Positions 9,716-21,749 of a stretch of 64,000 bases of DNA are shown here, in pieces. The translations under genes were made by a program, and so were the position numbers. The notes beneath the pieces were generated by a model that did not search any database, was not told where the DNA came from, and saw nothing but the letters and a program-made list of their open reading frames with translations. How positions within the stretch are numbered: position 1 is the first letter of the stretch; every line of letters starts with the position of its first letter. The stretch is taken from assembly GCA_029718625.1 (NCBI GenBank), contig CM056379.1, positions 65,127,626 through 65,191,625 of the forward strand. Direction: 5' to 3'. The stretch comes from Synaphobranchus kaupii (lineage: Eukaryota > Chordata > Actinopteri > Anguilliformes > Synaphobranchidae).

Positions 9716-12180
9716 GCACAGCGACTTCCTGGTTCGTTGCTTTTCTGTCTTACTTAGCCACGTAAAGCTGGTAACAGGTATTGGTTCAGACGACCACTTT
9801 GCTTTTAAGCTTCGCTAAAAAGTAACGCGGAACTTGTCTGTAGGTGCGTGTTAGATATTCTTTATAGACCCATTTCTTGTTTGTAAACAAAAGAGGATGC
9901 GCGCGCACCCCTGGGGCAAAAAGTGTATCACCTTGGCAGGCTATCATAATGCGGTGGGCTTGATCATCAACGATTTAACGGTCTAATTTTGTTTCTGGTT
10001 CTTTTATTTCACTTTCATCTTGGCACAGCGATACAAATTATAGCTAGCGTTAGTCTTATTACAACTTTTCTGTAACTTTTTGTTGTAACGTTAACTTAAG
10101 ATAGCATATTTAGCTATAGCTTATTTTTTACCTTATAAATGAGTGCAAGTTAACCGTCTTTACTGTCAATGTTTGACAGTGACAAGTTAACTTATTTTTT
10201 TATGTTAAGTCCAATTCAATAACTCGGACATATAGGATACACCACATTCACAATTTTAAAAAAATTAGTCTAACGTTAGGCTAGTCTGTTTGAAATTGAT
10301 ATAGCCTAGTGTAGGCTAACTTCTGTTAATGCTGTTATTAACGTGTTTGGCCAGATAGGATGACTCTACATAGCCTGTCTAGCAGCTACGTTACTTAACA
10401 CACACAAAGGTGGAGCAGCTGACAACTATTGTGTCAGTAAATTCTCTGTGTGATGATGTGTTGATAACTTAATGTTCATCTATAGCCACAACAGTAAAGG
10501 CACCAATACTACCAGCGTTTTCTTCTGTAACGGTGAGCAAGATTGCGTAGGCTACCGAACCCTGTAATCGCAAAAAACTGAAACTTTTGTGAACAACAAG
10601 GCTACGATACTGTTATTATTTGGGCACATAATGTTACTATTGAACATATTATATTTATTAGATTCAAAAAACAATAAGATAACTTTTAAGCCAATAAACA
10701 TGTAAGTTAGACGTGACTGGTAGTTTTTTTTTGGTTTGTTTTAACAACTTTTAGATTAGGCTAACGTTACTGCCATAAAGAAGCTCAAGATTTTTTGTTG
10801 TTTTAATAATCAATTATTAGTTTATTTAATCAAGAAAGATACCTTTTGAATCCCCGATATGTTGGTAAGATGCCTGGCTAACTGGATTGTTTACATGGCA
10901 GTCCATTTGTCCATCTCATTGGATTTATTATTTCACCTCCCGCGCCCTCGAGTGGACATATAAAACATGGCCCTTCTTCATGAATTGATTACAATGAATT
11001 TTGAATTTAAGAAAACAAGAACAACACACATTTTGCTAATATTGTGAATGTGCTAATGTTATAGACATAGCTACTGTTTTTTTTTTTTTTTTTACCATTG
11101 GCAAATCAGCTCTCGAGGAAGTTCAAATATGGTTGAACGCGGGCGTGCCCGATAATGGGTGCTATCTAGCTACGTTTCTTAACGTTATCCATCTTATTTC
11201 TTTTATCCAAGTGTTCACTGGTGGAAACTTGCTTTTTCGGGAAATATGGTGGATATAAGCTGGTTACTTATTTAGATTTTACAAAATTTACATTGACAAT
11301 CTAGCAGTTAGCAAATGTAAGCAAACTAATGTTCCTGTGAGATACAGACAGTAACATTACAGTGGCTAGCTAACGCTAGGGTATTCAAAAAAAGAATTAA
11401 GGTGACCAAGACCCACCTCAGCTCATCTACGCTGGCAAACTAACATTACGGTTAGTCCACCCAATTAGATAGCACGCTAAAGTAAATAATGCACAGCGCC
11501 TGTTGTTAAACCGGGTACAGGTAACTAGCAATAACAGCAGCTCGGTGATAAATATCGACCTGTCTTGACGACATGAACATATAACCATGCATGCAGCAAG
11601 ACCTTTTACTTTTTATATCTCATGGCCAACTCGCTAAAATGGTAGGTGTCCATTTCTACATTGTTAGCACATTCATTACCAAGCCATTATGCTAGGTTCG
11701 CTGTCACTTGCATAAACTTAGTATTAAATTCTAACGTCATTTGATATTGGGTCAAAATAGTCTCACGTAATTTGATATTGGGTCAAAATAGTCTCACGTA
11801 TGTTCTCCGTCATGGTTAGCCCACCTAACATTACTCCATTTGCTTCAAAACCACAGCTATACGGTCAGTTGTTTTCATTCAATTGAGTGCCTAATTTATA
11901 TGATGAGGTGGCAACATAACATAGCCTACTTCAGGACATTTACTAAATTGAATAAATATTACTCATATTTACACCAAACTGCTTAGCTATCTCAGTGTTG
12001 ATGTAACTAAGATATTCGATGTCAAACAAGTGACTTTCATCATCCATTTCAGCTTCTACAATTACAAGTTGATGTTGATTTCTTTTGCAATATTGAATAT
12101 TCTGCCCCAGTGTTGCGTGCGCACCTCTACTGTGACGTTGGTGAGAAACCGGTCTATTAGGAGTTTGTTTTCGCATTTGC
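9716..12180. other. Intergenic, no gene seen
   Basis: AT-rich sequence with many TAACGTTA and GCTAGCTA words, a poly-T run near 11,080 and a short hairpin around TGTCAATGTTTGACA near 10,170. Open frames are short and without known domains. Confidence 0.6.
11739..11800 (+). repeat. Perfect 31-bp tandem duplication
   Basis: The 31-bp unit starting ATTTGATATTGGGTC and ending GTCTCACGTA is present twice back to back without mismatch, indicating a recent slippage or duplication. Confidence 0.9.
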
Positions 12181-12534
12181 ACTTTCAGTTCCTTGCCTTG
12201 GTTTTTCCCCTGTCCTCTCTGAGGCAGTAACCTTTGTTACCTTTTCTCTTTCTCGCCTCTTTATTATTGCTCATTTGTTTATTGAGCTAGAGGCCTTTCC
12301 TTTTCTCCTATTTCTTGCTTGAGTCTGCGAGCTTTCGCCCACTTTTCTGGGTTGCTATACTTTGGCTGTACGCTGGGAGTTATTTTCCCTTTCTGTTTAT
12401 TTTCTCTGCTCTGTTCGCGGAGTTCTAATTCCTGTCTCCTTTTAGTGGTACTCCATTCCTGGAGTGCTTTGTGATCCCCTCACCGTCACGTCTGGTCCTC
12501 CGACCCAGCCACCTCACAGTACACAAAAGCCAAA

Positions 12535-13278
12535 ATGGAGGTACTAGCGACCCTGTCAGGGGTGGATCAGACTACGGCTATGCAACACACAGTGTTAGCT
12601 GCCCATGAGGAAGGCATTCGGACCTTCCAGGTGCAACAGCAGGCCATATTAGATCAAAAGAGCCAATTAGTTGACCAGCTGCGCATCCAGGAGGGCTGGT
12701 TCCGTGAGTTGGCAGAGAGCATTCGCCAACTGACGGTCACAGCCAAGCCCCCAGTCGCACAAGTACCTGTCCCGGAGAGTCCCCCCTCCTTGCCCGTTCC
12801 ACTCACTGTTAGGGAGCTCAAACTCCAACTGCCTCTCCGATATGACGGGGAGTCAGGAAAGTGTCGGGGCTTCCTGTCGCAGTGTCAAATTTTTTTTAGG
12901 GCTCAGCCCTCCCGGTTTTTATCCCAGGAGTCCCGGGTAGCATTTATTTTATCGTTGCTTAATGGGTCCACCCTCGCCCGGGCTAATCCCCTAATTCGGG
13001 CTAACGCCCCTGTTCTTAACAATGCGAATAGGCTGATGAAGGAGATGGCGTTAGTCTTCGATCACGACATTTCTGGTCTGGAGGCCGCCATGAAGCTAAC
13101 CCGTCTCTGCCAGGGTACCGATACTGTGGCAGGTTTCTCCATCGCGTTCCAAGCACTGGCAGGCGAGACAGGGTGGTCTGAGGGTCCGCTTATTTCTCTC
13201 CTCTCTTCCGGTAACGCCTTCGGCCCCTTCCTCCGGCCACTCCTCCTTGAACAGAGAGGAGCCCATGCAGGTGGGTAG
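12535..13278 (+). pseudogene. Gag of a Sushi-type Gypsy element
   Basis: A 247-residue frame starting at an ATG after the leader. Residues 15-65 form a likely coiled coil (QHTVLAAHEEGIRTFQVQQQ region). About residues 95-210 correspond to the retrotransposon Gag capsid-like domain, with the phrase RVAFILSLLNGSTLARANPL that is characteristic of the Sushi/PEG10 group. The protein packages the element's RNA in a virus-like particle. The frame breaks around 13,250 and the zinc knuckle continues in another frame, so the gene is broken and the protein shorter than usual for the family. Confidence 0.8.
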
Positions 13279-13675
13279 TTCTGCTCTGCGTCAGCCCCTG
13301 CAAGTTAAGTCGCGCCAGGAGTGGTGTCGTTATTGTAGGCGTAAGGGTCACACGAGAGCTCGGCCCGAAATTGCAGGGAAACGGGGGGTCTCACTAGTGG
13401 AACCAGGGACACTAGCGAGACATAATAGAACAGTCCCTAGGACATTATTACCAGTCCTATTGCTCTGGAACCAATGCTCGGCTGAGGTTGCCGCTTTTAT
13501 TGATTCCGGAGCAGTGGAATGTTTTGTAGATGCCAAATGGGCTAGGGAGCTTAGGATCCCCGTACACTGCCTCGTTCGGCCCCGGTTGGTTACGGCCCTC
13601 GACGGTCGCCCGTTGGGCACCGGGACCATTAAAGAAACCACAGGGTTCTGTGCACTTCCCACGAGGGTCATTTAG
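13247..13675 (+). pseudogene. Nucleocapsid and protease part of the same Gypsy element
   Basis: This frame overlaps the end of gag in a different phase. It carries a damaged zinc knuckle, CRYCRRKGHTRARPE, in which the last cysteine is lost, followed by an aspartic protease core, AAFIDSGAVECFVD, at about residues 82-95; DSGA is the usual active-site motif in this group. The frame ends at 13,675. Together with the loss of the knuckle cysteine this shows a non-functional copy. Confidence 0.75.
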
Positions 13676-13880
13676 AACGTATTGTTATTTTTTGTAGATT
13701 CCCCGGCTTATCCCCTCGTTCTAGGGCATTCTTAGCTGGTCCAGCACAGCCTGCATATTAATTGGAGTTGAGACAAGGCTGTCATCCTACAATGGGGAGC
13801 CCAATGCAGGTCTCACTGCTGGCCTACGGTTCCCTTCGCGTTTTGTGGGCGTGGTTACCATTCGGAGCTAAGTTCCGACA

Positions 13881-14571
13881 GTGACCTGGAGGAGGCTGAT
13901 TCTCTTCCCGATCAAGACAGCTCTGCTCCTCTCTGAGGATGGAGAGGAGAGTTTGGCCTGGGACTCTCTGGCCGACGGAGATTTTCTTTGGGACAAGGGC
14001 TCTCTGGAAGAGCTCTCTGATTCCGAAATCACGTGGGAACCCTCACCTGATTCTCCTCCTGATTTGAAGAGCACTAAAGTAGGGGGGGCGCTCAAATTTC
14101 TCTTGCCTGCAAATGTACCTGTCGAGTATGCAGACCTCGCTGAAGTATTTAGAATGCAACGCGCTACCACTTTGCCTCCTCATAGACCTTATTACTGCGC
14201 CATAAATTTGTACCCGGGTACAGTTCCTCCCAGGGGGTCCCTGTATTCCTTATCAGCCCCTGAGAGTGCGGCTATGAAGGAGTACATCAATGAAGCCCTA
14301 GCCAATGGCTTTATTAGACCCTCCACCTCGCCGGCAGGTGCTGGCTTCTTTTTTGTAAAGAAAAAAGGTGGGGGTTTGAGGCTGTGTATCGATTATCGGG
14401 GCTTAAATGACATCATTGTTAAGAACCACTACCCGCTGCCTCTCCGCATTTGAGCGCCTTCAGGGGGCGTCAATATTTATCAAACTCGACCTCCAGAATG
14501 CTTACAACTTGGTGCGCATGCGTGAGAGCGATGAGTGGAAGACGTCGTTTAATACTCATAACAGACACTAT
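13881..14571 (+). pseudogene. Reverse transcriptase N-terminal part, Sushi-type
   Basis: The frame contains the conserved run up to [47 protein letters not shown], then [20 protein letters not shown] and [15 protein letters not shown]. After a frameshift near 14,450 it continues with [15 protein letters not shown], which includes the first catalytic Asp of RT. The reading stops at the codons for HY, where a 2 kb element is inserted; the next codons (EYQVIPFGL) follow directly after the insertion at 16,574. The rest of RT is deleted. Confidence 0.85.
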
Positions 14572-16570
14572 GGGCCCTATCTTACACCCGGCGCAAAGCG
14601 GCGCTAACGCAAACGCAAGTGTCTTTGCTATCTTACACCCGGCGCTAGGTCCATAATAACGCCTAATGCTTACGCCGTCAAACTAGCATTGCGCCATTAA
14701 CTAGTCTTGCGCCATCATTAGTGAACTGGGCGTGTTGGTCTTAAAATGAGGAGTGGACAGGATTCTTTTTGGCGTATTGCTATCTTGAGCCAGCAGAAAG
14801 CGCTTGCGCTAGAACCACCACAAACCTGGTCTAAAGTCATGTCGCAGTTGTTTACATGCTATTTTAACGGCGCATATAAGTGCGTCTACATAGGCGTGTG
14901 CACAACGCGCATACCCTCCTGTCTGTTACACACAGGGGCGTGCACAGGCATGACTAAAATATCTAGATCACAATGTGAAATATTATTATTGTGTAGGCTA
15001 TATCAAAAATGCATAATAATAAAAGGTTCCATAGGTCCACATACCTTTCCCTCAGCGAAGGGAAACAATGCCACATTACATTGCTCTCAGCCCACTCCAT
15101 CAACATCCAGGCGATGTGCGATGGTACGGGACAATGGCTATCCATTAAAAAGGAGCTGATAACACCTATAGCTATCAAGCCTAATGCGCGAATTGTCTTT
15201 GCACCTAATGCGTGAATTGTCATTCAATGGAAAACTCGCGCACGGCAATAGACGGACATTTAAGTTCTGAAAATGCGCTTCAGATGTCATTACAATACAG
15301 CTCTGTTTATCTATGAATACAGCCTGTAAGTAAATAGAATGGTTTGTGACTGAAAAAAGTTCAAAACCTTGTCCAGTGAATATTGCATTTATTGTTTTTC
15401 AAATAGCCTAGGCTACAGCGAATTCGCTGTGCATAAGGTTTTTTTCGATAGCCTATGGTTAAAAAACGGAGATGTCACCATGTTAACTAAATTGTAACCT
15501 TAGCTATTCTTCGTCCTTCATATTTTTTTAAATTACAGTGACCAGGTTTCCATACTCTCACCGTTTAAAACCCAGCTGATTTCACCCGTTATTCCTTAAC
15601 TGAACAAAACGATTTTAAAGAGAACTAAGCGTCTAATTAGAAACTAAAACAAATTTGAGGCACGTTACACAATTAATTCACAATTAATTTTAATGCCATT
15701 CTCTGCACGTGAGCTGCATGTTCTGTTTCCCCTGCTGTAAGTCGCACGTTTAACGGTCTTCCTGGGAAAGTGGATCGTTTTAAAGGATTACGCTACGAGT
15801 AAAACAGGTTGGTCACATTTCCATAAACAGGACATTATTAAACAAGGGGAAATATGCGTGAACTTATGGGTTGCGAACCTGACAGCTTTATTGTATGGCT
15901 ATTTAGTGTCATCATTAAGGCAAAATAACGGTATGTATGTTATTAATCAATATTAGCCTACTATGCAGGTAGCCTAATGAACTTTGGATAAAGCTTGAAC
16001 TTCGAGAACTCCATGAGAACAGCCTCTTGGAATGGATGTTTGACACTTTCATTGCATAATCAAACGAAATTCGCTGAACAAGCAGGCTAATTTGGCGTTT
16101 TCTAAGGTGAGACTGTAGCCATTGATAGCTTATTCTCAGCTGTTGCAGGTCCTTTTAACGAAATTTAACCGCACATATTTTGTAAAATAACAGCCCTGTC
16201 TGGAATTACCGGGAACTCATAGGCTAATGGTTAGTCCGAATAATATTGATCATACTCCATTTAGCCTATTCCTTGATCACACTAAACACGCACGAGCATG
16301 TCTGTTTCGCCATCATAAGCAATCCGCCAAGGTGGAAAAGCAGGCTTTTAAAGGGAATGGGATATGACATTTTGATTGGTTTATTGAATGTCACGCCCAA
16401 GACACACCTATAATTAATGAAGCGACTAGGTTCAGCCCAGTTGCGCCATGCGCCGTGCTTAGCGCCAAAAAAACACGCCGTTAAAATAGCAAAAGTGGAC
16501 TTGGACACGCCCTAAATGGACTTAGCGCCATGCGCTTAGACTAAGCGCCAAGATCGCCAAGATAGGGCCC
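14572..16570 (+). mobile_element. Non-autonomous Harbinger-like element, copy 1
   Basis: The element starts GGGCCCTATCTTACACCCGG and ends with AAGATAGGGCCC; the 3-bp target duplication TAT lies at 14,569-14,571 and 16,571-16,573. Excising it restores the reading frame of the Gypsy RT (HY then EYQ), so the borders are exact. It is 1,999 bp long and codes for nothing convincing; the 80-aa minus-strand frame near 16,266-16,508, found also in copy 2, is most likely a conserved non-coding tract. Terminal sequence and 3-bp duplication fit PIF/Harbinger. A second, inverted and shorter copy is at 30,338-31,848. Confidence 0.85.
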
Positions 16571-16573
16571 TAT

Positions 16574-16760
16574 GAGTATCAGGTCATACCGTTCGGGCTC
16601 ACGACATAGGGGAGCTTTTAGCAGTGAAATTGGCGCTGGAAGAGTGGAGACATTGGCTCGAGGGGGCAGAGCATCCTTTCACGGTGTGGAATGATCACAA
16701 AAATCTTGAGTGCATGCAGGGCGCTAAACGACGTAATTGGCGGCCCGCTGGTCGTTGTTC
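16574..16760 (+). pseudogene. Gypsy remnant: RT motif joined to RNase H
   Basis: The sequence encodes [10 protein letters not shown], the continuation of RT across the insertion, then jumps to [20 protein letters not shown] and a variant of the TDHKNLEY motif (here NDHKNLECM) of RNase H. The core of RT between these points is deleted. Homology fades at about 16,760. Confidence 0.75.
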
Positions 16761-17426
16761 TTCACCCAGTTCAATTTTTTGTTAACTTTATGGGCTTGGG
16801 CCCCCTAGTGGTGGGACGTATCTGCCCCAATTTTTTATAGTGTTCATATTTCTCTGAAATTCAAAATTAAAACTTTAAGAAAACACGGAACTTTCGACGC
16901 AAAATTGTTTAAAACAGTCACAGCCTGCGAACACATTCGTTTATATACTTATTGGCTGTCAGTTTCACTGCAGGGCTGTAAATCATCAGGGTGCTAATAG
17001 CCCAACCCACTGTTTACAACCTTCACCTCGCCGCAGTCACAGGCAATAAAATGCATATCACAAAAAATCTTGGTACTGTTTCAACACGCTAAAAAATCAA
17101 GATCCGATTTAGGAACAATTGTATATTATTGAAAAGTTGTATAAATAAACATTACGTGTTTTGTTCCCTTGCTCACTTCAGTATGCATACAACCGATGTA
17201 CTTCTGGTTTTGTGTAAATACATTTTATTTTCTCCAAAATCTCTTGATAAACATGTTTAAGCAACCAAATACAATACCTGGTTGTGCAGCTATAACCCTT
17301 TTCTGAAGAATCCTGAACGTTTTTTCGTAATCCATTTATCCATTGTCCAGGAAAGTCTCAATTTCCACAGTGCGTACCCATCGAATTTGGGTTTGTACTA
17401 TGTTACTACCGTTGTGTAAAAACATT
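16761..17426. other. Intergenic, nothing recognised
   Basis: AT-rich DNA without coding frames or a repeat partner in the window. Confidence 0.55.
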
Positions 17427-17655
17427 GGGCGTGTTCGAGTAGACATCGGTGAGCAGTTGGCTTGCCTGCCTCAGGCGGAAATATGGTAGGCCGAACAGTT
17501 CAAAAGCCGACGCAGAGTAGACACCGTATATCCAGTTGGATAGCGCGCCGAACAGTTCAAAAGCCGACCCAAACTAGACACCGTATATCCAGTTGGATAG
17601 CACGTGCGACCCAGTTAGACAGCGCGCGCTACCCAGTTGGATAGCTCGAAGATAC
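17427..17655 (+). repeat. Harbinger-like end plus tandem 60-bp repeats
   Basis: Starts GGGCGTGTTCGAGTAGACAT, the same end as the element at 24,769. It is followed by units of the form GGCCGAACAGTTCAAAAGCC...CAGTTGGATAGC, about 60 bp long, present twice and then as shorter degenerate units of ACCCAGTT(A/G)GA(C/T)AG. The short open frame through it is repeat-derived. The same two blocks occur in the opposite order at 24,727-24,830. Confidence 0.7.
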
Positions 17656-19475
17656 CCAATTTGATGTCGCTGATTGGACAGGAATTCACTAATCTCTCAC
17701 ATGTAATGAATGTACGTAAAACCAATGTGTGTAGGGTCATTTGAATCATAACGATAATGAAAGTTTTTCCTTATTTGCCATTTTAATTTTCACACTGTAA
17801 TTCCAAAGACATAGAACGATATTTGGAAGAACTTAACCAATTTTTAGTTTAGGAATATGGGAAACAGTCATTGAACATGAGCAGAGACTGGTCTGAATGC
17901 AGACATGAAGGAGCAAACACTATTGTTTTAAATAAAATGTGTAAATAATAACATTCATAAAATGAAATAGGCCTAGTTAGTTCAAAGCGCCGTTTTCTGG
18001 TATTTTTAAAACAAATTTGGAATATATTTTAGTTGGAATACAACAGCAAAAATTAAACAACAGGCTAAATATGCAATTTATTTAAAAGAATAATCCCTGT
18101 TCTTTCATATATATTTTGCTAGCTTCCACGTTGCTATTGTTGGAAATCTAGATTTTATAGGTTTTTTGTTTTCAAACATTGTCCAACATAATTAATTCAA
18201 ACGCAGCAATCATATTTTATTTCTCCCTCTCTCTGCTACTACTCTCGATTTCTGAGGCTGCGGGGAAAGCAAGTAGCTAGCCTAGCGGCATCAGGACTGT
18301 AATGTACTTTATGACAACCACGAAGACGCAGTAGCCCACAAGATACCCATCAACTATCTAACGTTAATTAACCTAGCGAACAGTTAAATGGTTATGACTG
18401 GACAATGTTAATGTTTATGCAATTTTGATAATTAGATAATGTTCCATGACGTATTAATGTGGTGGATGACTCAATTTAACAAAGCTACTACAAGTTTCAT
18501 TGTAAAGTAACCCGTCTAACTTAATGTTAACTGTTACTAGAAAATTATTCAAAAGATGAGATCTAATTTTATAACCATATGTAGGCTACATTCATGCTAA
18601 CGTTGCCTACTTAGGCTATCAAAGCTGTTATGTAGGCTAGTAAGATTGCAAAACTGCATTAAAAGTGCATAACAACACGACTATTTCATAATTTAGGAAA
18701 GGTGGTATGTATCTCTCTCCTGTACTGGGTTGTAAGTGTGTGGGGTCAGTCATTTGGGGGTGTCTGTTTACCTGTTTTAAAACGAGCACCTTAATGAATT
18801 TGTAGCTACACAGTTATTATGTGAAAAGCTAAATACAGGAATATATGAAATAAACTTGAATCAGACAAATAACTGTGGTGGCTAGTGATTTTAATAGATA
18901 AACGATAGATAATGTTCTATACGGTTTTAGTGAATATACAGTTTTGCAGGGATGAAAATAAGTGCAGCTCTTTCCAGAGGTTGACACCTATGCATTAATA
19001 ATATAATGCGACCGCATCTAAAGACAGACCTGGCGGATTCACTCGTTTCTTTTATTGCAAGCCAATGTTCTCAGTACACAGAGGATTACACTGACTCAAA
19101 CGCACAGACTTCAAGTATTAGGCTATACTGGACTGGCTATAATACTGCAAACTGTCATCATAAACATATTGCATGTCCTAGATAGCTCTATCTAGCTACA
19201 CTACTGTCAACAAAACACACATAGGCCTATATACGCACTTTATACACACAATAACACTTAGCTAGCCCTGGTGACCAGCCAGCTCCGCTAACAAGCAGCA
19301 TAACTAAACATTTAACCAACGAGTAAATAGTCTATATACATGATATAATGGCGTCACATAAATTGTTGTTGAAGACTTTTTTAATTTTTATAGATTAGAC
19401 AAATTCTTGCAAGCTTTGTTCGTTTAACAATCCAAACGAGATACACATATCCGGTAGGCTAATTCTAGAGAGATA
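17656..19475. other. Intergenic, no gene seen
   Basis: AT-rich sequence with no convincing frame. It includes a CT-rich tract at about 18,220-18,250 but no splice-bordered exon that I could support. Confidence 0.55.
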
Positions 19476-20113
19476 TCTATAACCCCTTTCACACATGCAG
19501 CCGTATCCGTACATTTTCCGGAACATTGCCAGATAGGGGTCATGTGTGAATAAGAGCCGAAGTCGAAATTCCGGAATATCCGCGCCGGCAATTTGCCGGC
19601 AAAAGACCTGGGCTGTGTTCGGAATCGCTCCCTATTCACTCCCTCCCTATACACTACTTAGGGAATCTACATAGGGCACTAGATAGGGATTCACTGGTGG
19701 AAAAGAAGGAGGCGATTTCGGACACTACATAGTCTGAATAGGTTACTTAGCAACGCGCGACGCTTTGCAAGCTGTCACCGGTGACATTTGTCTATAGTCT
19801 ATGCTTGGTGTGTGGGCAGGGATACAAGAAACGGTTGTGTTTTTTGTTTTTAACAAGGGCTTTCCTGAATCATTGTGGACTTGTATGAATTACTTCTCCG
19901 TGAATAATAACTAATAAACAATTAAACAAAAAAAGTTTTTGTTCCCGTTTGTGTTCGCGAGCTGTTCTGCCAGCTTGCACGAGCTAGAAAGTCAGTAGCT
20001 TAACGCCCTGGTTAGGTCTGTCATCTCCTGATTTGAACACATTCAAAATGATACTTACCGTGATTTTAATAGCCCTACAAATAATTCTCCTCAAAAATAG
20101 CCGACAACGAATT

Positions 20114-21591
20114 ATGGCTCGTAGAGCGAACCTGAGACGCGCTTTGCTGGTACGTCGACGTCGTCAGCTTGTAAGTATACAAACGATGCTGCTCAAGAGT
20201 AGGCTAGAATAGCTACAGTAACGTTAACTACAAACCAAACTCTTTAAGCTAACGTTAGTTGAATTAATGAACTATTGTTATTAATAGCCATTATGACTTT
20301 GAGCCTTCTTAATGTTAACAAAAAACTTTATTCATGTATTCATAAGGACAAACCATCCATTTATTCATGTAGCTAACCCATTGCTCATTATTCATATCAA
20401 AAAGATTGGTAGACAATTCATATCACAAGTTATATTGGTAAACAAGTTGCTCTTGTAAACACAAAAACAAGTAAACCTTTTTTTTTTAAATGCAGTATTA
20501 CACAATTTATTATTTTACATTTATCTTTACCATTTTTTCAGTTGGTTAATCCTTCTCAATATTGCTGCATCAATCGACAAGTCCCTGCCCTGCGTCTGTA
20601 CTTTGATGAGGACAGTGACCTCCGACCAGACTACAGACTGTCAAGAAGGACCATTAATCATCTCATCGCCTTCCTCTGTGGGCATTATGATCATGGCTGG
20701 GGCCATACACTAGAGGTCATTGTTTTCATTTTCTGGTTGGCAAGTGCAACCTCTTACAGAGTGGTGTCCAGAGCGTTCGACATCCCCCGCTCCACTGTCC
20801 ATTATATTGTCCACAGAGTGGCAAAACAAATTATACAGATCAAACACCAGATCATCCATTTCCCATCCCAAAATGAATTGGAGGAGATCGGAACTGGCTT
20901 TGCACGCCTTGCAGGTTCCCCAGTTTTTTCTATTGCTGTGGGGAGCATCGATGGTTGCCAGGTCAGGATAAAGCCCCCCAGTACAGACGCACAGTGTTAC
21001 CTGAACAGGAAACTTTTTTATTCCATTCAGTTCCAGGCAGTGTGTGATCACCAGGGGAAGTTCCTGGACACTTTTGCTGGCTTTCCAGGATCTGTCCATG
21101 ATTCCAGGGTTCTGCGAAATAGTAATTTTTTTCCGCAAAGCCTTTATCCACCTGCAGGTTTTTGCCTCCTTGGGGATGGTGGCTACCCCTGCACCATAAG
21201 GCCCATCGCCATAATGACACATTACAGGGAGCCAGTGAGAAACCCTGTACATGCCAGATTCAATTTACATCATGCCAAGGGACGGTCCATCATTGAAAGG
21301 TCTTTTGGCATCCTGAAAGCACGGTGGCGTTCAATATTTTTTAAAGCATTGGAAGTCAAGCCAGACTTCGCTGTCCAGGTCATAACCTGCTGTGCAGTCC
21401 TGCACAACTTGTGTATGATCAATGGGGACATCTTGGAGCCAGTGGAGGGTGCAGTTGTGCCAGATGACACTGCAGTTGTGCAGGATGAAGATGACCCACA
21501 GAATGGAGAGCACATGAGGAGCCACCTGGCTGCAGCTCTGTCAGCACCAGACATCCCTGCACCAGCTCTCATTGATCATAATTATATTTAG
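20114..21591 (+). CDS. PIF/Harbinger DDE transposase (HARBI1-like), two exons
   Basis: This nuclease cuts and joins transposon ends, working with its Myb-like partner, which brings it to the DNA and into the nucleus. Exon 1 is 20,114-20,170 (start MARRANLRRALLVRRRR, basic), with a GTAAGT donor; exon 2 starts at 20,542 after a TTTTTTCAG acceptor and joins in phase, giving about 368 residues. An in-frame ATG at 20,048 would add 22 hydrophobic residues. In exon-2 numbering the DDE triad is Asp137 (GSIDGCQ), Asp212 (LLGDGGY) and Glu252 (SIIERSFGILKARW), all present. A helix-turn-helix-like part (SRAFDIPRSTVHYIVHRV) lies at residues 76-93. No stop or frameshift is seen. Length and motifs agree with active family members. 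Confidence 0.93.
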
Positions 21592-21749
21592 GCCTAAAAC
21601 AAATCAATAAATAAATGGTTAAATGATATGTAAATAGATAATGTTGGTTTTAGTTGTTGTAATAGTTGTTGTATTTTTAGTATTTTAGTAGTTGGTTAGT
21701 TAGTCGATTTAATAAATGACCACATTTCAATTTTATTATTTACATTTTA

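Larger units (their letters stand above)
12181..16760 (+). mobile_element. Decayed Sushi-type Ty3/Gypsy retrotransposon
   Basis: In order on the plus strand there is a pyrimidine-rich leader or LTR remnant (about 12,181-12,534), a gag frame, a nucleocapsid-protease frame, the start of reverse transcriptase, and after a 2 kb insertion the end of an RT motif joined directly to an RNase H segment. Most of RT and all of integrase are deleted, and frames are shifted several times. The gag resembles the chromovirus-related Sushi/Mart group, relatives of mammalian PEG10 and RTL genes. No intact LTR pair is visible. Upstream sequence is pyrimidine-rich up to the start codon at 12,535. Confidence 0.8.

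Noticed and set aside
16266..16508. 80-aa minus frame conserved with 30,400-30,696
   Set aside because: Conservation is explained by two copies of the same non-coding transposon; there is no domain, no splice context and the two frames differ at many residues.
20710..21252. 180-aa minus frame within the transposase gene
   Set aside because: Antisense shadow; the plus strand has the complete DDE domain.
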